The notes under the pieces: model-generated
Told to the model about the DNA's origin: nothing
The model's database searches: none
What the model saw: the letters and a program-made list of their open reading frames with translations, nothing else
Shown here: positions 31,200 to 41,933 of the stretch, in pieces
Position numbering within the stretch: position 1 is the first letter of the stretch
Layout of the letters: each line of letters starts with the position of its first letter
From: Lawsonella clevelandensis
GTDB taxonomy: Bacteria > Actinomycetota > Actinomycetes > Mycobacteriales > Mycobacteriaceae
Direction of reading: 5' to 3'
Length of the DNA: 64,000 bases
Assembly: GCF_001293125.1 (NCBI RefSeq)
Contig: NZ_CP009312.1
Span: 310,001-374,000 of the forward strand
Position numbers and translations under genes: made by a program

Positions 31200-31796
31200 A
31201 TGCCAGGTTCGACGTCTACCCCCTCCACCCCACCGGTTTGTGGTGAACCCACCACGCTTGCTACCCGCGAAGTCTATCGAAACAACTGGATGGTGGTGAC
31301 AGAGTCGGATCTGCAACGCCCTGATGGTTCTCCGGGCCTCTACGGGGTTGTTCACAAACCCACAGGTGTCGTAGTAGTCGCGTGGCGAGAGTCCGAGGCT
31401 GACCCTGCAGGGGAAGTGCTCATGGTCGAACAATACCGTTATGCGTTGGGCCGCCGCTGCTGGGAATTCGTCGCGGGCACTGCACCTGACCTAGCTGAGC
31501 AGGAGCCTGCGGAGCTCGCACAACGGGAGCTCCGCGAAGAGACAGGATACCGCGCCGCTGATGTTCATCACATGGGGTGGATTGATGTCGCACCCGGTTT
31601 TGTGGAACAAATACAGCATGTCTTCCTTATGCAAAATCTCACCGCTGGAAAAGCCGAGCAGGAGGACACCGAGGCAGATATTCGCTGGCGCTGGTGGCCG
31701 GTGGCCGAGCTGAAAACTGCATTTCGGGACAGCCGGATTACCGATGCACAGGCTCTCGCAGCCTGGGCCTTGGTAGAACCCCATCTGGAGTTTTAG
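31200..31796 (+). CDS. NUDIX hydrolase, ADP-ribose pyrophosphatase-like
   Basis: The 198-residue protein carries a NUDIX box with AGTAPDL ... [13 protein letters not shown] (REXXEE core Glu residues present) and the preceding [20 protein letters not shown] strand typical of ADP-ribose/nucleoside-diphosphate-sugar pyrophosphatases. The box carries six extra residues (the QEPAE region) as seen in the ADPRase subfamily. It probably hydrolyses ADP-ribose or a similar metabolite. It is divergent from nucS and followed by the cyclase gene after 11 bp. Confidence 0.85.
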   Translation: MPGSTSTPSTPPVCGEPTTLATREVYRNNWMVVTESDLQRPDGSPGLYGVVHKPTGVVVVAWRESEADPAGEVLMVEQYRYALGRRCWEFVAGTAPDLAEQEPAELAQRELREETGYRAADVHHMGWIDVAPGFVEQIQHVFLMQNLTAGKAEQEDTEADIRWRWWPVAELKTAFRDSRITDAQALAAWALVEPHLEF

Positions 31797-31799
31797 GCT
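31794..31799 (+). promoter_or_regulatory. Candidate -10 box for the cyclase gene, overlapping the NUDIX stop codon
   Basis: TAGGCT starts with the TAG stop of the NUDIX gene and is 8 nt from the cyclase ATG; no Shine-Dalgarno lies between. It is the same hexamer as before ligA and mnmA. Confidence 0.35.
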
Positions 31800-31807
31800 T
31801 AGAAATA

Positions 31808-33493
31808 ATGACCACAGAATCTCCTAAGCCACTCCGGCCTCCCTACCCTCGCCGGTATATCACCCCATTTGGATTTGAGCCAGGGGAAGAACCGGGGAAA
31901 GAATACTCCCGTTTCGGTTCTCCACTCTTGGGGGCCGCTGGTGAGACTCCCCGGAAGGCACGTACGCGCATCTTCTGTATTCTCTGGGTACTGCTGAGCG
32001 GAGCGCACTTGTCGGGTGCTATTGCCTGCCTGTTCATCATCGCCAGCATTGTCCCATCGGATCGTATTTTTCGACCGGACGTTGCGGTATTGACGTGGAA
32101 GGCTGTCCCCGCTTTCATCGTTATCGCCTACGCCATTGGTATCACGAGCTCATTTTTGTACATCAACCAGGCACTCAAGTGGTTTGTCGAAGAACGCGTT
32201 CCCACTGAGAAAAACCGCTGGCAGGTACTGCTGGGACCTCGTCACCTTGCACTATTGCAGTTGGTACTGTGGCTGATCGGCGCCGTGATCTTCGGTTTCC
32301 TCTATGGTCGCGTCGAACTCTCTATGGGGTTGCGGATTGTTCTCACTGTACTGGTGGGTTCGGTCATCATGGCCGCTGTGTGTTTCTTGGCCGCTGAGTT
32401 TGCATTGCGTCCTGCCGCGTCTGTGGTTCTCTCGCACTATGGCCCCCGTAGCCGCTTCGTGACCGGCATTGCCTCCCGTATGTCTCTCGTGTGGATCGCC
32501 GGGACAGGCCTGCCCGTGTTGGGGCTGCTTCTGGTCGGGGCAACTAACCTCTACACCACAGAGTTCTCTATTCAGGAAATGTCGCGCTTCATCGTCATTA
32601 TGGCGATGTGTATTCTGTTGTTCTCCGCCGTGCTCAATGTCCAGATCTCTAACTACATCACTCCTCCTTTGAACCGGGTGAGGTACGGAATGGAGCGTGT
32701 GGCGATGGGCGATTTCGATACTGAAGTCGCAGTTTTTGACGGTTCAGAGATCGGTGAGCTCCAAGCGGGCTTTAACAACATGGTGCATGAGCTCCGGAAA
32801 CAGCAGCATGTGAAGACCCTTTTCCGAAAGCATGTGGGGTCGAAGATTGCCGACCGCGCACTCTCTACCTCAGCCGCCGGCCGAAATGTCACGCAACGTG
32901 ATGCGTCGGTGTTCTTCATTGACATCATTGGCTCTACCAAACTCAGCCTAGAATACGACAGTTCCACTGTTGTCGATCTGCTCAACCGCTTCTATACCAT
33001 CGTGGTGGAAGAGGTGAACCGAACGGGTGGAGTCGTAAACAAATTCGCAGGTGATGCCGTGTTGGCTGTGTACAACGTTCCTGATGACCATCCGGATCCG
33101 GCTGGAGCCTCTCTCTATTGTGCACGTGTCGTCATGAACCGACTCGATCGTGAGCTACCGGAAATCGCAGCTGCTGTCGGGATTTCTGCTGGCCGGGTGG
33201 TGGCCGGAAGTATTGGCTCTAAAGACCGCTACGAGTACACCGTCATCGGCGACCCAGTAAATATTGCCTCTCGTCTTTCTGAGCTGGCTAAGCGCGAACC
33301 AGGCCGCATTCTGGCTTCACAGCGGACAGTTAACCTTGCCAATGTGGAAGAAGCGCATTTCTGGATGATCGATGGAGCAACGGTACTACGCGGCCGCTCG
33401 GATGCGACGGTACTGGCTCGCCCAGAGAACCCCGTAGTCGCGTCCTTTGCGGAACGCGAGGAACGGGAGCACCAGCGGGAAACCCAGGACTAA
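31808..33493 (+). CDS. Membrane-bound class III adenylate cyclase with HAMP domain
   Basis: The 561-residue protein has about six hydrophobic segments (near 53-82, 102-122, 148-168, 176-199, 226-247 and 260-280), a HAMP-like linker (NYITPPLNRVRYGMERVAMGDF, 281-303) and a C-terminal class III cyclase domain. All catalytic residues are visible: metal ligands D372 and D416, substrate-specifying K412 and D482 (adenine pattern), and transition-state N485 and R489 in VIGDPVNIASRL. It should make cAMP from ATP in response to a membrane or cytosolic cue. The layout matches Rv1318c-Rv1320c cyclases. The ATG at 31808 is preferred over the open extension inside NUDIX. Confidence 0.93.
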   Translation: MTTESPKPLRPPYPRRYITPFGFEPGEEPGKEYSRFGSPLLGAAGETPRKARTRIFCILWVLLSGAHLSGAIACLFIIASIVPSDRIFRPDVAVLTWKAVPAFIVIAYAIGITSSFLYINQALKWFVEERVPTEKNRWQVLLGPRHLALLQLVLWLIGAVIFGFLYGRVELSMGLRIVLTVLVGSVIMAAVCFLAAEFALRPAASVVLSHYGPRSRFVTGIASRMSLVWIAGTGLPVLGLLLVGATNLYTTEFSIQEMSRFIVIMAMCILLFSAVLNVQISNYITPPLNRVRYGMERVAMGDFDTEVAVFDGSEIGELQAGFNNMVHELRKQQHVKTLFRKHVGSKIADRALSTSAAGRNVTQRDASVFFIDIIGSTKLSLEYDSSTVVDLLNRFYTIVVEEVNRTGGVVNKFAGDAVLAVYNVPDDHPDPAGASLYCARVVMNRLDRELPEIAAAVGISAGRVVAGSIGSKDRYEYTVIGDPVNIASRLSELAKREPGRILASQRTVNLANVEEAHFWMIDGATVLRGRSDATVLARPENPVVASFAEREEREHQRETQD

Positions 33494-33497
33494 AACG

Positions 33498-33530
33498 ATC
33501 CCTCCCCTAATACTTTGGGGAGGGATTTTT
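33498..33530. terminator. Intrinsic terminator between cyclase and DUF2550 genes
   Basis: ATCCCTCCCC (33498-33507) pairs perfectly with GGGGAGGGAT (33517-33526) across a 9-nt loop and is followed by TTTT. It is a textbook terminator for the cyclase gene; an A-run on the left could let it serve the leftward atp/DUF2550 transcript too. Confidence 0.85.
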
Positions 33531-33965
33531 CTATAGACCTTGTTGATAAAGCCGCTTCGAGGGCCGAGACTCCAACCAGGAAAGCAGTGCGGCGTGGGCG
33601 GAGGGGCTTAACGCCAATTCCACCTCCGGATCACAACCCGTGATGGCGACAATCCGGGTGGTCTCGTCCATTAGCCGGATTTCCAACCCGTGTGGGCTAC
33701 GGCACGCCAATATGTGGATTTCATCACGGTTGAGATCGAAGGCTTTTCGATCAACGAATATCAAAAGCTTGTAAAAACGTACTCGATTCTCTTCATAGAC
33801 GAGAATCCCATGCCGCCAACCGTGTTCTCCCTCAGCAGGGCGAACACGCATGAGGACGCCAGTGCCTTTGTCCTGTAATGCAGTCATATGACAGTAGAAA
33901 AAATACGATGCAACCGCTAGCGCAATAAGTACTACGCTAACGGCTACGATACCACTCCACCACAT
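33531..33965 (-). CDS. DUF2550 family membrane-anchored protein (Rv1312-like)
   Basis: The 144-residue protein has one N-terminal membrane helix (IVAVSVVLIALAVASYFFY, residues 6-24) and a conserved soluble domain with GWRHGILVYEENRVRFYKLL and RKAFDLNRDEI. It belongs to DUF2550, found after the atp operon in Mycobacteriales. No function is known to me. Its ATG has no ribosome site; TAAGCT stands 6 nt upstream, so it can be made from a leaderless message in addition to read-through from atpC. A terminator hairpin follows the stop codon directly. Confidence 0.85.
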   Translation of the reverse strand: MWWSGIVAVSVVLIALAVASYFFYCHMTALQDKGTGVLMRVRPAEGEHGWRHGILVYEENRVRFYKLLIFVDRKAFDLNRDEIHILACRSPHGLEIRLMDETTRIVAITGCDPEVELALSPSAHAALLSWLESRPSKRLYQQGL

Positions 33966-33971
33966 GAAGGC

Positions 33972-33977
33972 AGCTTA
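33972..33977 (-). promoter_or_regulatory. -10 box for leaderless DUF2550 gene
   Basis: On the minus strand TAAGCT (TAnnnT) is followed by GCCTTC and the ATG at 33965, so transcription would begin on the start codon. The -35 is not clear. Confidence 0.45.
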
Positions 33978-34055
33978 CCCCGAAATCCCTATTGATCGCT
34001 AGCTTTCCAGCTCACGAACGAACTCCGAGGCAGCTCCCTCATGCTTCATTTTTTA

Positions 34056-34439
34056 CTATGCTGCGGCGAGCCGCTTCGCGGCACGAATCTGCGCCCGCAA
34101 CTGAGCTCGTTCTCCGCCAGAACCGTCCTCAGGAAGCGCCGCCAACTTCTTTTCTACATCCTCAAGGGAAACATCCGAAGCGGGCATGGCTTTCTCTGCC
34201 ATCACGATAACATTGGCTCCTGTACAGGACAGGAAACCGCCGGATACCGCAAAGACGAGGAATTCTCCATCGGTGCTATGCACCGTCACGACCCCATCTT
34301 CTGCCATCTGAGCCAGGATAGGTTGGCGTCCGTAGAGGATACCCATCTCGCCTTCGACCGTTGTACTAGTCACACTAGTTGCGGTTCCGTACCAGACGGA
34401 CCCATCAACGGAGACGATTGAAACATCCAAGTCGGCCAT
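34056..34439 (-). CDS. atpC: F1Fo ATP synthase subunit epsilon
   Basis: Epsilon is part of the central stalk and limits ATP hydrolysis. The 127-residue product has the N-terminal beta-sandwich (VSIVSVDGSVWYGTATSVTS, GEMGILYGRQPIL) and a short C-terminal helical part (ERAQLRAQIRAAKRLAA), as is usual in this order. The ATG at 34439 is 5 bp after the atpD stop. It is the last of the atp subunit genes. Confidence 0.94.
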   Translation of the reverse strand: MADLDVSIVSVDGSVWYGTATSVTSTTVEGEMGILYGRQPILAQMAEDGVVTVHSTDGEFLVFAVSGGFLSCTGANVIVMAEKAMPASDVSLEDVEKKLAALPEDGSGGERAQLRAQIRAAKRLAAA

Positions 34440-34444
34440 TATGG

Positions 34445-35896
<1,452 letters not shown>

Positions 35897-36865
35897 TTAA
35901 TCTCTTCCTGCACTCTCCGAGAGAGCGCCAGCTCCACCAACGATCTCGGTAATTTCTTGGGTAATTTGGGCCTGACGAGCCGTATTAGCAAGACGGCTGA
36001 GGTCTTTAATGAGTTCATTAGCGTTGTCGGTTGCCGCTTTCATAGCGGTGCGCCGCGCAGCGCATTCAGACGCCGCCGACTCAAGCGAGGCAGCAAACAC
36101 ACGCGTCGTGATGTAGCGTGGGAGCAACTCGTCGAGGAGCTCTTCGGCATTGGGCTCGAACTCGTATTCAGGGGGCAGCGAGTCAGATCCGGCAGGGTCG
36201 GACAACATGTCCTCGCCGAGGGTAATCGGATCGTCGTCGTACACTGCCTCGATAGGAATCATGCGACGCACGGTGGGAACCTGCGACAGCATAGAGCGGA
36301 ACGTGGTGTAGACCAGGTAGATAGCATCACACCCGTGAATTTCCGTTCCATCAGGGGCTGGCAAAGTTCCGTCAGATCCTTGTAGGTAGCTATCAAGCAG
36401 ATGCTCTACCGGAACCTTGAGGTCGTTGTACTCGGGATTCATGGAGAATCCCGACCACTGGCCAGCAAGTGGGTGGTTGTGGAAAGAGTGGTGCGCAATA
36501 CCTTTGGCACCCATCACGTAGAGCACTGGCTCAGTACCATGCTGCTGGAGCATTTCGCACAACTCATCCGCAGCTTTCAAGACGTTGTGGTTATAGCCAC
36601 CACACATGCCTCGGTCGCTGGTGATGATGAGCACGGCAGCACGTTTTGGGTTAGCCCGGTCAGCAAGCAGGGGATGCGTCATGTTAGTCGCGCCTGCTAC
36701 TGCAGACAACACATTGACGAGTTCTTGCGTATACGGTGCTTGTGCAGTAGTACGTGCCTGTGCACGGGTAATGCGCGAGGTCGCAATGAGCTCCTGTGCG
36801 TGGAAAATCTTCGCATTCGACTTGGTCGCAGCGATTCGACCTTTCAGCGCTTTCAGATCTGCCAT
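35897..36865 (-). CDS. atpG: F1Fo ATP synthase subunit gamma
   Basis: Gamma is the rotating shaft of F1. The 322-residue product begins with ADLKALKGRIAATKSNAKI and ends with the conserved C-terminal helix AMKAATDNANELIKDLSRLANTARQAQITQEITEIVGGAGAL (residues about 273-316). The middle has an acidic stretch (DPITLGEDMLSDPAGSDSLP) and the Mycobacteriales-type insertion. The ATG at 36865 lies 48 bp after atpA, and atpD follows after 3 bp. Confidence 0.96.
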   Translation of the reverse strand: MADLKALKGRIAATKSNAKIFHAQELIATSRITRAQARTTAQAPYTQELVNVLSAVAGATNMTHPLLADRANPKRAAVLIITSDRGMCGGYNHNVLKAADELCEMLQQHGTEPVLYVMGAKGIAHHSFHNHPLAGQWSGFSMNPEYNDLKVPVEHLLDSYLQGSDGTLPAPDGTEIHGCDAIYLVYTTFRSMLSQVPTVRRMIPIEAVYDDDPITLGEDMLSDPAGSDSLPPEYEFEPNAEELLDELLPRYITTRVFAASLESAASECAARRTAMKAATDNANELIKDLSRLANTARQAQITQEITEIVGGAGALSESAGRD

Positions 36866-36913
36866 TACTTACTCCCCTCCTTTCTGGCTGGTAGAAGTTG
36901 TCATCGTCATGCT

Positions 36914-38548
36914 TTAGCCCTTCCGGGAAGCAGTGCGCTTCACCTGCAGGGTTTCTTGAGTGACAGCATCTTCTTCCATAGCCTCAGCCTGCAGCGAGGA
37001 GCCATCGGAGAGACGGAAGATCTTCTTGAATGCCTCGGTAGCGTCGACCAGGGTGGTGATAACCTCATCCGTCAACGGGGCGCCCCCGTCGATGGCGTCG
37101 AAGATGCCGGAGGAATTGCGGTGTAGCTCGCTCATGAGCTGCTCTTCGAAGCGTCGGACTTCCTCCACCGGCACCTCATCGTAGTAGCCGTTACTAGCCA
37201 GGTAGATGGTGACGATCTGGTCCTCTACCGACCATGGGTGATGCTCGCCTTGTTTCAGGACTTCCACTAGGCGAGAACCGCGGGCCAGCTGACGCTTCGA
37301 CGCATCATCGAGGTCAGATGCGAATGCGGCGAAGCCTTCCAGTTCGCGGTAGGAGGCAAGATCCAGACGAACACGACCGGAAACCTTCTTCATGCCCTTT
37401 GTCTGGGCAGCGCCACCCACGCGGGACACGGAAATACCCACGTTAACGGCGGGACGCACGCCACTGTTGAAGAGGTTGGACTCGAGGAACACCTGGCCGT
37501 CGGTAATGGAAATGACGTTGGTCGGAATGTAGGCAGAGACGTCGTTAGCCTTAGTCTCGACAATCGGCAGGCCGGTCATGGAACCGCCTCCCATATCGTC
37601 GGAGAGCTTCGCACACCGTTCGAGAAGGCGGGAGTGCAGATAGAAGACATCACCGGGGTAGGCTTCACGTCCCGGCGGACGGCGCAGCAGCAGGGAGATT
37701 GCACGGTATGCTTCAGCTTGCTTGGACAGGTCGTCGAAGACAATGAGGACGTGCTTGCCCTGGTACATCCAGTGCTGCCCCAAAGCGGAGCCCGAGAAGG
37801 GTGCGAGCCACTTGAAGCCGGCGGAGTCGGATGCGGGGGCCGCCACAATGGTGGTGTATTCCATGGCGCCGTACTCTTCCAGAGCAGCCTGAACACCTGC
37901 AATGGTGGAACCCTTTTGGCCGATGGCGACATAGATGCAGCGAACCTGTTTGGAAGGATCACCGGATTCCCAGTTCGCCTTCTGGTTAATGATGGTGTCG
38001 GTGCAGATAGAGGTCTTACCGGTCTTGCGGTCGCCAATGACAAGCTGACGCTGGCCCCGACCAATGGGGGTCATAGCGTCAATAGCCTTGAGACCGGTCT
38101 GCATCGGCTCGTGTACCGGCTTGCGCTGTAGTACGGTGGGTGCCTGCAGTTCGAGAGGACGTTCGGTCTCGGCCTCGATCGGCCCTTTGCCATCGATGGG
38201 CTGGCCGAGCGGGTTGATCACGCGGCCGAGGAAGGCATCGCCGACGGGAATGGAGAGTACCTCTCCAGTGCGGCGAACTTCGTCACCCTCCTTGATTTCT
38301 TCGAAGCTACCCAGCACCACAGCGCCGATTTCGCGCTCGTCCAGGTTCTGGGCGACACCAAGTACACCACCCGGGAATTCCACCAGCTCGTTAGCCATTG
38401 CCGAGGGCAGTCCGCTGACGCGGGCGATACCGTCGGCGGCTTCAACTACGGCACCAATTTCGCTGCGGGTAGCGCTGGGGTCGTAGGAGTCCCGGAACTG
38501 TGCAAGGGCATCCCGAATTTCTTCGGAGGAGATCTTCAACTCCGCCAT
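36914..38548 (-). CDS. atpA: F1Fo ATP synthase subunit alpha
   Basis: Alpha carries the non-catalytic nucleotide sites and alternates with beta in F1. The 544-residue product has Walker [14 protein letters not shown] near residue 170, [35 protein letters not shown] (Walker B region, 264-298) and the AlphaN beta barrel at the start. A C-terminal extension of about 30 residues (to VKRTASRKG) goes beyond E. coli alpha, as is common in Mycobacteriales, where it restrains hydrolysis. The ATG at 38548 has AGGGAAAAG upstream. Confidence 0.97.
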   Translation of the reverse strand: MAELKISSEEIRDALAQFRDSYDPSATRSEIGAVVEAADGIARVSGLPSAMANELVEFPGGVLGVAQNLDEREIGAVVLGSFEEIKEGDEVRRTGEVLSIPVGDAFLGRVINPLGQPIDGKGPIEAETERPLELQAPTVLQRKPVHEPMQTGLKAIDAMTPIGRGQRQLVIGDRKTGKTSICTDTIINQKANWESGDPSKQVRCIYVAIGQKGSTIAGVQAALEEYGAMEYTTIVAAPASDSAGFKWLAPFSGSALGQHWMYQGKHVLIVFDDLSKQAEAYRAISLLLRRPPGREAYPGDVFYLHSRLLERCAKLSDDMGGGSMTGLPIVETKANDVSAYIPTNVISITDGQVFLESNLFNSGVRPAVNVGISVSRVGGAAQTKGMKKVSGRVRLDLASYRELEGFAAFASDLDDASKRQLARGSRLVEVLKQGEHHPWSVEDQIVTIYLASNGYYDEVPVEEVRRFEEQLMSELHRNSSGIFDAIDGGAPLTDEVITTLVDATEAFKKIFRLSDGSSLQAEAMEEDAVTQETLQVKRTASRKG

Positions 38549-38578
38549 CTTTTCCCTGCTCTTCCTAATTGTTTTTGT

Positions 38579-39409
38579 CTAGACCAAGCTGCGCCGGAGC
38601 GATTCAAGCTTGCTAGCGAGGCTTCCATTGATAATTTCGTTGCCCACCTTGATGATGACGCCGCCAATGATGTTGCGGTCAATCACCTCGTGGATGGACA
38701 CCTCGATGCCATAGATGTCGTGAAGCTTCGCACGAAGGCCTTCACGCTGAGCATCGGTGAGTGCTACAGGAGTAGTCACGTCGGCAACACGCCGACCAGT
38801 TTCATGCGCCGCCTGACGCGAAAGAATATCGAGGTCATCAGCGACGAGTCCTTCTTGTGGGCGAGCGACCGCCTGTGAAGCGAGGATCTCGGAAATCGCA
38901 GAGACTTTTCCGTACAACAACTGTGCCAGCAGGGCGCGTCGCTCATCTGCAGACGCCTGCCGATCGCCCAAGGCCTGTTCCAATCCAGGATGGGCCTTGA
39001 TCGTCCGGCTCAGGCGGAAGAGTTCCTCTTCTACCTGCGGCAGCGAGTTCGAAAGTTCAGCTGCCTGGAGAAGTGCAGAGCGGGCGGTGCGAACGAGTCC
39101 GTCACGGAGATCGGCCGGATTAGACCAATCAAGCGCGGTAGCTTCCTGACACACACGCAATGTCTCGGGCAATACTTTGCCCTCGATGAGGCGCGTCATC
39201 AGTGCGTTGCGCTGTTCCGGACTGACAGACACGTCTGCTAGTGCAACGCGGGTCGGACGGTCTGCTTCAACTAGTTCAACGATCGTGAACAGTTCAGCAC
39301 CCACCTGCTGCCCCACTACTACGGGCTGTTCACTCTCGCGAATGAGTTGTTCTGCGAGGGAACGGATAGTAGCGAGAGCATCGCGGCTGGCGGCATACAT
39401 GACACTCAT
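38579..39409 (-). CDS. atpH: F1Fo ATP synthase subunit delta
   Basis: Delta ties the peripheral stalk to the top of F1. The 276-residue product has the N-terminal helical bundle and the C-terminal IYGIEVSIHEVIDRNIIGGVIIKVGNEIINGSL signature of OSCP/delta (about residues 231-263). It is a free delta subunit of corynebacterial size, not the b-delta fusion of mycobacteria. The ATG overlaps the atpF stop as ATGA, so the two are translated together. Confidence 0.95.
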   Translation of the reverse strand: MSVMYAASRDALATIRSLAEQLIRESEQPVVVGQQVGAELFTIVELVEADRPTRVALADVSVSPEQRNALMTRLIEGKVLPETLRVCQEATALDWSNPADLRDGLVRTARSALLQAAELSNSLPQVEEELFRLSRTIKAHPGLEQALGDRQASADERRALLAQLLYGKVSAISEILASQAVARPQEGLVADDLDILSRQAAHETGRRVADVTTPVALTDAQREGLRAKLHDIYGIEVSIHEVIDRNIIGGVIIKVGNEIINGSLASKLESLRRSLV

Positions 39410-39993
39410 TGACGGGCCACTCCCGCAGTGTCATTGTCACCGAGGCTGGCGAGGAAAGCATCAATGGTGTCAGCTCGCTTGGCGTCATCATCCAGTTCGT
39501 CGCGAAGGATGAGTTCTGCCAGGTTCGTCGCTTGAACACCAATGTCATTCTTCAGATCGGTGTAAACCTTCTGCCGCTGCGCATCTAGGGACTGCTGTCC
39601 GCTGGCAATAATGCGACTGGACTCGGCCATGGCCTTGTCCTTCATCTCAGCCACGATCTGTCGTCCCTGTTCACGAGCTTCCTCGCGAATCTGGGTTGCG
39701 TCATCGTGAGCTTGTGCCAGCTGTTGGTTGTATTCATCCAACGTTTGCTGCGCCTTGGCCTGCAGCTCTTCAGCCTTGGCCATGCCGCCTTCAATACGAT
39801 CCCGTCGTTCCTGGAAGACCTTTCCATAGCGCGGGAGGACGAATTTCCACATCAACAGCATGATGACGATGAAACAGACCAGTGACCACACCACGTCATA
39901 GTTAGCCGGGAAGAGGGGGCCGAGACTGCCGCCGAGAGGCATGTTCTCGGTGGAGTCTCCTCCTCCGGAGGCAAGGATAAGTGAGGTCATCAT
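39406..39993 (-). CDS. atpF: F1Fo ATP synthase subunit b
   Basis: Subunit b forms the membrane-anchored peripheral stalk. The product (195 residues from the ATG at 39993) has a single membrane helix (VVWSLVCFIVIMLLMWKFVL) and then a long charged coiled coil (RRDRIEGGMAKAEELQAKAQ onward). A TTG at 40008 would add five residues and lies 3 bp after the atpE stop; the ribosome site is poor for either choice. No second b-type gene fused to delta is present, so the stator is probably a b2 dimer. Confidence 0.93.
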   Translation of the reverse strand: MMTSLILASGGGDSTENMPLGGSLGPLFPANYDVVWSLVCFIVIMLLMWKFVLPRYGKVFQERRDRIEGGMAKAEELQAKAQQTLDEYNQQLAQAHDDATQIREEAREQGRQIVAEMKDKAMAESSRIIASGQQSLDAQRQKVYTDLKNDIGVQATNLAELILRDELDDDAKRADTIDAFLASLGDNDTAGVARQ

Positions 39994-40011
39994 TTCGGGT
40001 AGTCCCAACGT

Positions 40012-40350
<339 letters not shown>

Positions 40351-41133
40351 CTAGTGCTCACTGGCGTGTAGCGAAAGATCGATATACACAGCGACCAGCA
40401 GAGCAAAGATGTATGCCTGCAGGAAGATGACCAACAGCTCGAAGAGGGTAAAGAGGATGGCGGCGACCAGCGTCACTGCAGACAGTGCGGTCCAACCATT
40501 GAGCTGCCAGAAGAAGAAGTTGGTGGCACCAAAGATGAGTGCCAAAATGAGGTGCCCCGAAAGCATATTAGCCATGAGACGGATGGTCAGGGTAACCGGC
40601 CGCAGGATGAACGTTGAGATGAACTCGATCGGAACCACGATGAGGTGCATCACCGGGGGCATGTTCGGAATAACCACCGAGGACTTCATGAATTTGAAGA
40701 AGCCGTACTTCCGAGATCCCGCGTAGATGAAGGCGATGTAGCCGACAATGGCCATCACCAACGGCATACCAATACGCGCGTTCGGCGAGATGTTCAGGAA
40801 CGGAATAACCGAGGGCAAGTTGAGGAAGAAAACAATAACGAAGGTGGTGGTGATAAGCGGAAGGAAACGCTTTCCTTCTTTCTTACCGAGGATGTCCTCA
40901 GCAATGCCGGTGCGGACAAAATCAAGCACCATTTCTGCGGCGTTTTGAAGCTTTCCCGGAACAAGCTTGGGGTTGTGGAAGGCGACACCGAAGAAGATCG
41001 CCACTAGCAGAATCACGAAGAGGCGCACCACCATGAGTCGGTCGATGGTGAACCACCCACCAGCCACATCATGAAGCCAGATCGGATCAGGGAAGAAATC
41101 CCCAAGAGATGGGGCGTGGAATTCACCCTTCAT
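40351..41133 (-). CDS. atpB: F1Fo ATP synthase subunit a
   Basis: Subunit a provides the two proton half-channels. The 260-residue membrane protein has several hydrophobic helices and the essential Arg in RPVTLTIRLMANMLSGH, followed by the FLQAYIFALLVAVYIDLSLH signature helix. The N-terminus MKGEFHAP and the sequence NPKLVPGKLQN resemble Corynebacterium AtpB more than the mycobacterial protein (from memory). The ATG at 41133 has no good ribosome site; AGGGGAG is about 30 nt away. Confidence 0.96.
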   Translation of the reverse strand: MKGEFHAPSLGDFFPDPIWLHDVAGGWFTIDRLMVVRLFVILLVAIFFGVAFHNPKLVPGKLQNAAEMVLDFVRTGIAEDILGKKEGKRFLPLITTTFVIVFFLNLPSVIPFLNISPNARIGMPLVMAIVGYIAFIYAGSRKYGFFKFMKSSVVIPNMPPVMHLIVVPIEFISTFILRPVTLTIRLMANMLSGHLILALIFGATNFFFWQLNGWTALSAVTLVAAILFTLFELLVIFLQAYIFALLVAVYIDLSLHASEH

Positions 41134-41417
41134 GGCCGCTACATCTGAGCTGATCAGTGGTCTCTCCCCTCATGGAATGGAACCGCATACACATGTGTGG
41201 CGCCAGTAAACACGACAAGACACCCCTAACAGGCACGGCAGAAAAGGCCTATCTGCAAGAGACGACTATGGCACGGTTCACTGCGAGCGATTACACATGA
41301 TCTTGTGTCACTGCACTGCTCTCTTTTTTACTAGAAAACAGCACAAAATGTGATCTACGAGACAACCTGTTGCCCTTTAGGTTCTCGGTTACTCGCCGAT
41401 ACGCACTAACAGAAATA
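41134..41417. other. 284-bp leader between atpI-like gene and atpB
   Basis: The gap inside the otherwise tight atp operon probably holds a promoter for atpBEFHAGDC. It contains the near-palindromes ACACATGTGT (near 41190) and ACACATGATCTTGTGT (near 41293-41308) and an AT-rich stretch around 41320-41350. No well-spaced -35/-10 pair stands out, and no small gene was found. Confidence 0.35.
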
Positions 41418-41933
41418 CTAGTCCTCTTTTGAGAATGGCGTAACGTAAGCGGCTTGCGTCTTTTTCACACCCACGGTCTCAGCTGCCAAAACAACCACCA
41501 ATGCCACTGCCATCACCGCAACAAATGTGCCGCGATCATAGAACGCCAATCCTTTAATAGCAGCAACGACAACTAGCGCAATGAGAATCTTCAGCAGCCA
41601 ACTACCCATAATGATGGCCATCGTCGTCGCCGGCGGAAGATTTCGAGTGAGCAACACCATCACCACAGTGATGAGTTCAAACACACCTGCTATGAGACCC
41701 CCCATCACAGCCCCCCAAATACCAGCGGCACCGGCCACAAACCAGCCGACGACCATACTCAGCAGCAGCACCACCGCCAACCCGATAGCTCCATTGCGCA
41801 AAGCATTAAGTAGCGGGAGCGGTTTCTCCTCTCGATACTGGGATGACTGTGCAGCTGTGGACTGTACCGCTTCCGACTGCTGCGGATCCGGTTGACCAGC
41901 AGCTGGTGCTGCGTCAGCGGGGGCGTTACTCAT
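41418..41933 (-). CDS. AtpI-like membrane protein (Rv1303-like)
   Basis: The 171-residue protein has a Pro/Ala/Gln-rich soluble N-terminus and four hydrophobic segments (about residues 48-66, 70-90, 100-120 and 130-150), ending in VGVKKTQAAYVTPFSKED. Position directly before atpB identifies it as the AtpI-like protein that may help c-ring assembly or Mg2+/Ca2+ supply; this is inference from context. The ATG at 41933 has GAGAGGAACC upstream and overlaps the 3' end of wecA by 8 bp, so it is coupled to wecA. Confidence 0.8.
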   Translation of the reverse strand: MSNAPADAAPAAGQPDPQQSEAVQSTAAQSSQYREEKPLPLLNALRNGAIGLAVVLLLSMVVGWFVAGAAGIWGAVMGGLIAGVFELITVVMVLLTRNLPPATTMAIIMGSWLLKILIALVVVAAIKGLAFYDRGTFVAVMAVALVVVLAAETVGVKKTQAAYVTPFSKED

